DNA from: Thermalbibacter longus | Lineage (GTDB): Bacteria; Chloroflexota; Chloroflexia; Thermomicrobiales; Thermomicrobiaceae | DNA: 64,000 nt | NCBI RefSeq assembly: GCF_023806485.1 | Contig: NZ_JAMSLR010000013.1 | Span: forward strand, 22,275-86,274 | Direction of reading: 5' to 3' | Part shown: one piece after another, positions 60,876 through 64,000 of the stretch | Position numbering within the stretch: the stretch's first letter is position 1 | Layout of the letters: the number at the start of each line of letters is the position of its first letter | Translations under genes and position numbers: made by a program | Notes under the pieces: model-generated | The model's input: the letters and a program-made list of their open reading frames with translations, nothing else | Told to the model about the DNA's origin: nothing | The model's database searches: none

Positions 60876-61167
60876 CGAGGTCATCCCTCCCTCTCGCGTT
60901 CGCGATTTGGTTAGGCCGGCATGGGTAACGGAACCCAGGCCGGGCTATACTTCCGGCGCCGGGCGGCATGGTAGGCGGCGATCGCCGCGGTGTCAAGAAG
61001 CCGCCCGCCATCGGAGGCCGCGCGCCGGGCCCGATGACCGCGACGCTCCATGCGCCTGGCCGGGAGACTTTGCTGGCGCGATGCGCGTGGCCCGGAAAAG
61101 CCGCTGGCCCGGGCGCGATCCGGGTGGAGCGAGCGGCCTCGCGTCCGATATGAGATGAGGGTTAGTG

Positions 61168-61809
61168 ATGCCGCATTTCGATCTGGTGACGTTGATCAAG
61201 GCGGTCGGCACGCTGGGCGTCGCGGCGATCGTCTTTACCGAGAGCGGCCTCCTGATCGGTCTCTTTCTCCCCGGCGACAGCCTGCTCTTCACCGCCGGCT
61301 TCCTAGCCTCCCAGGGGTACCTCGATATCCGGTGGCTCGTCCCGCTCTGCTTCATCGCCGCGGTAGCCGGCGACTCGGCCGGCTATGCCTTCGGGTACCG
61401 CGTCGGGCGGTCGCTCTTCAACCGCGAGGACTCCCGCGTCTTCAAGCGCAAGCACCTCGAGCGCGCCGAGGCGTTCTTCGAAAAGCACGGCGGCAAGGCG
61501 ATCGTGCTGGCGCGCTTCTTGCCCATCGTCCGAACCTGCACGCCGATCGTGGCTGGCATGGGAAAGATGCACTACCCGCGCTTCCTGGCGTTCAACGTCC
61601 TCGGCGGCTTCCTCTGGGCGGTGGGGGTCACGATGGCCGGCTACTTCCTGGGGAGCATGATCCCGGACGTCGATCGCTACCTCATCCCGATCGTGCTCTT
61701 CATCATCCTGGTCTCGATCGCGCCCTCGGCGATCCACGTCTGGCGGGAGAACGGCGCTGAGATCACGGCGCACGTACGGCGCCGTCTCGCGCGGACGCCC
61801 GGCCGCTGA
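61168..61809 (+). CDS. DedA/SNARE-associated family membrane protein
   Basis: A 213-residue membrane protein. Key blocks: FTESGLLIGLFLPGDSLLFTAGFLASQG (the E and PGD residues are signature), AVAGDSAGYAFGYRVGRSL, FFEKHGGKAIVLARFLPIVRTCTPIVAGMGKMHYPRF (re-entrant loop with ARFLP-R) and a final helix plus basic tail. DedA proteins act in proton-dependent lipid scrambling of undecaprenyl phosphate or phospholipids. GAGG is 7 bases before ATG 61168; GTG 61165 is possible. Confidence 0.93.
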   Translation: MPHFDLVTLIKAVGTLGVAAIVFTESGLLIGLFLPGDSLLFTAGFLASQGYLDIRWLVPLCFIAAVAGDSAGYAFGYRVGRSLFNREDSRVFKRKHLERAEAFFEKHGGKAIVLARFLPIVRTCTPIVAGMGKMHYPRFLAFNVLGGFLWAVGVTMAGYFLGSMIPDVDRYLIPIVLFIILVSIAPSAIHVWRENGAEITAHVRRRLARTPGR

Positions 61810-61887
61810 GTCCTGCCCAGTCGTCGCGCCCTCGCGCGCCTGGGCGGTGCGCGCTCTGGTTGCCGGGCCCGAGGAGCCCTGGCCTGC

Positions 61888-61918
61888 TTGCCGAGCGGGC
61901 TTCAGGCGCGGGTATACT
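61888..61918 (+). promoter_or_regulatory. Possible promoter of the GS-like gene
   Basis: TTGCCG at 61888-61893 and TATACT at 61913-61918, with a long 19-base spacer. The -10 is good; spacing is suboptimal. About 36 bases upstream of the start codon. Confidence 0.4.
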
Positions 61919-61953
61919 GGACGCGTCAGGCGTATGGGGAGGAGGCATACCGT

Positions 61954-63306
61954 ATGGACGTGTCCACCGTCACGCGGCTGCTTGCGGCAGCCGGAGTCCG
62001 GTGGGTCCGTATCGAGATGGCCGACATCCACGCGATCGCCCGCTCGAAGAGCGTCCCGCTCGGCAAGTTCCCGGTCTACGCGGTCAAAGGAGTCAACTTC
62101 TACGGGGGCATCCTGCTGCAAGACGCCTCCGGCTGGGACATCCCGCAGGACGAGCGGCTGCCGCCGCCCGACTTCCTGCTCAAGCCCGACCTCGATACGC
62201 TGGTCGTGTTGCCCTACGCTCCGGGCGAGGCGCGCGTGCTGGGCGACCTCTACATCGACCCGGAGACCCCGACGCCGGACGACCCGCGGGTCGTCTGCCG
62301 GCGCGTCATCGCGCGCTTCCTCGATCAGGGCATGCTTCCCCGAAGCGGCTTCGAGTACGAGTTCTACCTGATCGACCGGGTCACCCGCGCTCGCGCCTTC
62401 GAAGACCGGCAGATCTGCTCCACGCTCCGCAACAACATGCTCCCCGAGTGGCGCGACGAGCTGCTCGGCAGCCTGCCGGCTTTCGGCATCGAGGTCTCGA
62501 CGCTCAGCGTCGAGAACGCCCCCGGGCAGTTCGAGGTCACCTTCAGCCCCGCCGACGGGCTGGCGGCCGCCGACCAGGCGTTCAGCTTCCGTACTGCGGT
62601 CAAGGAGGTCTCCCGGCGCTACGGCTACGACGCGCCCTTCATGACCAAGCCGTTCATCAGCGAGGCCGCCTCGGGCTGCCACCTGCACCACAGCCTGATC
62701 GATCTGCGGACTGGCAAGAACCTCTTTGCCGATGACCGCGACCCGCTCGGCATCTCCCAGCTCGGCTGGCACTTCCTCGGCGGCCTGATCCACCACGCCC
62801 CGGCCCTGATCGCCTTCCTCTCCCCCACGCCGAACGACTACAAGCGCTACCGGCCCGGGCTCTTCGCCCCCACGAGCATCTGCTGGGGGCCAGACAACCG
62901 CTCGGCTGCCTTCCGCATCCCCGCGGGAGCGCGCGGGCCGGCCGCTCGGATCGAGAACCGGCTGGGCGGTGCTGCCTCGAACCCGTACATCGCGCTAGCC
63001 GCCTCGCTGGCCGCCGGGCTCGACGGCATCTGCCGCGCGCTGCCCATCCCGGAGCCGGTGACCGTCGAAGCGAGCCGGGTCTCGGGGTTGCCGGAGCTCC
63101 CGCGCTCGCTGGAAGATGCCCTGGACGCGCTGGAGGCCGACCGCGCCCTGCGCGAGATCCTCGGCGAGCCGTTCGTCGAGACTTACCGCAAAGTGAAGCG
63201 CTGGGACGTGACCAAGGCCAAGGCCAACTGCCCGGACTACGGCACGCCTGAGTGGTACGGCCGGGTCGACCCCTACGAGTGGCGCGAGTACGGCGAACTG
63301 ATCTGA
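61954..63306 (+). CDS. Glutamine-synthetase-like gamma-glutamyl ligase
   Basis: A 450-residue GS-fold enzyme. Metal and substrate motifs seen: RIEMADIHAIARSK near the start, EYEFYL (about 132), SVENAPGQFEVTF, SGCHLHHSL, NDYKRYRPG, APTSICWGPDNRSAAFRIP and RIENRLGGAASNPYIALAASLAAGLDGI. The adenylylation loop of GlnA1 is absent and several substrate-site details resemble the GlnA3/PuuA-like group that glutamylates amines rather than ammonia. GGAGGAGG is 8 bases before ATG 61954. The gene stands alone just upstream of the CRISPR leader. A role in amine or polyamine use is inference. Confidence 0.82.
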   Translation: MDVSTVTRLLAAAGVRWVRIEMADIHAIARSKSVPLGKFPVYAVKGVNFYGGILLQDASGWDIPQDERLPPPDFLLKPDLDTLVVLPYAPGEARVLGDLYIDPETPTPDDPRVVCRRVIARFLDQGMLPRSGFEYEFYLIDRVTRARAFEDRQICSTLRNNMLPEWRDELLGSLPAFGIEVSTLSVENAPGQFEVTFSPADGLAAADQAFSFRTAVKEVSRRYGYDAPFMTKPFISEAASGCHLHHSLIDLRTGKNLFADDRDPLGISQLGWHFLGGLIHHAPALIAFLSPTPNDYKRYRPGLFAPTSICWGPDNRSAAFRIPAGARGPAARIENRLGGAASNPYIALAASLAAGLDGICRALPIPEPVTVEASRVSGLPELPRSLEDALDALEADRALREILGEPFVETYRKVKRWDVTKAKANCPDYGTPEWYGRVDPYEWREYGELI

Positions 63307-63636
63307 CGGCCGCTCTCGCCGTCCCGCGGCTCCCCGCACCGGCTCGAACACAACGCCGCGCTCGGGTTCGAGGAGGCAGGTCACGACTCTGGCCAGGGCT
63401 GCCGGTGCCGCGCCTGGCGCCCCGCGGCTTGCCTGCGCTGGGGTGTCGCGCGGCAGAGCGCGTGGGGAAGGTCGACGCGCGGGCGTGCTGGGTAAGCGCT
63501 CGCGGCCACGGCGGGGAGAGAGGCGGGCGCGCGGCGTTGCGTCGACCTCCAATCGTGCACAAACCCCGGGGGGTCGACGCGCGGCGGCGAGGAGCCTGGA
63601 TCGCCGTCGGCACGCGGAAAACGGCTGAAGAGGGGC
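63307..63636. other. Gene-free region between the GS-like gene and the CRISPR promoter
   Basis: Very GC-rich, with no ribosome-site-led frame or recognised repeat. May hold upstream promoter or adaptation-related leader sequence for the array, but nothing specific can be pointed to. Confidence 0.5.
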
Positions 63637-63665
63637 TTGCGCCTGGCTGGATTTCCCGCTATACT
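63637..63665 (+). promoter_or_regulatory. Promoter in the CRISPR leader
   Basis: TTGCGC at 63637-63642, a 17-base spacer and TATACT at 63660-63665. It points into the array, with transcription expected near 63672, only about 34 bases before the first repeat. Confidence 0.75.
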
Positions 63666-63705
63666 GCGGGTGACGAGATCGCGATACTGGCGGGGATCTG
63701 GTTGG

Positions 63706-64000
63706 GTTTCGACAGTACCTATGAGGGCTTGAAACGATTTTGCGTTACTGGGGATCGGACTCGCGACGTGGATGTTTCGACAGTACCTATGAGGGCTTGA
63801 AACAACAACTGATAACGACTAGCCAGGTAGCGAGTACCTGCCGTTTCGACAGTACCTATGAGGGCTTGAAACAAGCTATCCCTCTTGGGAAGAGGGATGG
63901 CGTGACGCGTTTCGACAGTACCTATGAGGGCTTGAAACGTGATTGTCGTAGCGACGTTTGGACTGGTCTACGTCCAGTTTCGACAGTACCTATGAGGGCT
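63706..64000 (+). CRISPR. CRISPR array, leader-proximal end, continuing past the window
   Basis: Five 30-bp repeats at 63706-63735, 63774-63803, 63843-63872, 63909-63938 and 63977-64000 (24 bases, cut by the edge). All visible copies are identical: they begin GTTTCGACAGTACC and end GAGGGCTTGAAAC. Spacers are 38, 39, 36 and 38 bp and unrelated to each other. The GTACCTATGAGG core and GAAAC end match the 30-bp repeat family known from thermophilic type I-B systems such as Clostridium thermocellum, giving + strand transcription with CTTGAAAC as the likely crRNA 5' handle. The upstream promoter agrees. No cas genes are in view, so the type is inferred from the repeat alone. Confidence 0.97.

Noticed and set aside
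63637..64000. cas genes or anti-CRISPR near the array
   Set aside because: No Cas motifs are found in any frame upstream of the array; any cas operon must lie beyond the right edge or elsewhere.

Overview
The window is high-GC bacterial DNA (I estimate 65-70% G+C) with dense, mostly Shine-Dalgarno-led genes on both strands and no rRNA or tRNA that I can find. The protein set points to a thermophilic member of the Chloroflexota, probably the Thermomicrobia (Thermomicrobium/Sphaerobacter-like): Ala/Pro/Thr-rich lipoprotein linkers, LGFP-like secreted repeats, a thermophile-type catechol 2,3-dioxygenase, a tungsten aldehyde oxidoreductase and a 30-bp CRISPR repeat of the GTACCTATGAGG family. This taxonomic call is inference from recognition, not from a search.

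Region 1 (1-13154, all +) starts with the end of lgt. It continues with a TPP enzyme and then a long co-directional cluster: a branched-chain/aromatic-acid-type ABC transporter (substrate-binding lipoprotein, LivH, LivM, LivG, LivF), a LigM/DesA-like tetrahydrofolate O-demethylase, a DUF6282 metal-hydrolase-like protein, a GalB-like (PIG-L fold) hydratase, a LigK/GalC-like aldolase and a type I extradiol ring-cleavage dioxygenase. Together they look like an uptake-plus-degradation module for methoxylated or hydroxylated aromatic acids, ending in pyruvate and oxaloacetate. The ring-cleavage enzyme is of the VOC (type I) class instead of the usual LigAB/GalA/DesZ (type II) class. I consider this the best candidate for an undescribed pathway variant.

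Region 2 (13348-22867) holds fabF and fabD (-), phoX (+) with an 11-bp-period GTTCA direct repeat resembling a PHO box, a YhhQ-type queuosine-precursor transporter and ftsH (-), a degenerate M24 peptidase homologue (+) and an NTF2-like protein (-). Region 3 (23760-30979) is a ferric-siderophore-type uptake operon: two paralogous binding lipoproteins, two FecCD permeases, a single polypeptide with two fused FepC-like ATPase domains, and an FhuF-like 2Fe-2S protein. It has a good promoter, an operator-like inverted repeat at the start site and a leader hairpin.

Region 4 (30966-39023) contains a cupredoxin lipoprotein, a CHRD-like protein, methionine aminopeptidase, transporters, a secreted two-repeat protein, a GNAT acetyltransferase and a GT-C-like membrane protein. 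Region 5 (39166-43203) is a cell-surface unit: a promoter, a structured leader RNA with its own intrinsic terminator, then a 1215-residue LPXTG protein with nine CnaB-like modules that each carry the Lys/Glu/Asn pattern of isopeptide-forming domains. REP-like GGGCGACC hairpins surround it.

Region 6 (43567-63306) is mixed housekeeping and metabolism: an HD phosphohydrolase, proline dehydrogenase, TerC, an M20 amidohydrolase, a PQQ sugar dehydrogenase, NfeD plus flotillin, MoaD-like plus aldehyde:ferredoxin oxidoreductase, an OmpR-type regulator and histidine kinase (divergent), RidA, DedA and a glutamine-synthetase-like ligase. The window ends in the leader-proximal part of a CRISPR array (63706 to the edge), with a clear sigma-70-type promoter just upstream; no cas genes are in view.
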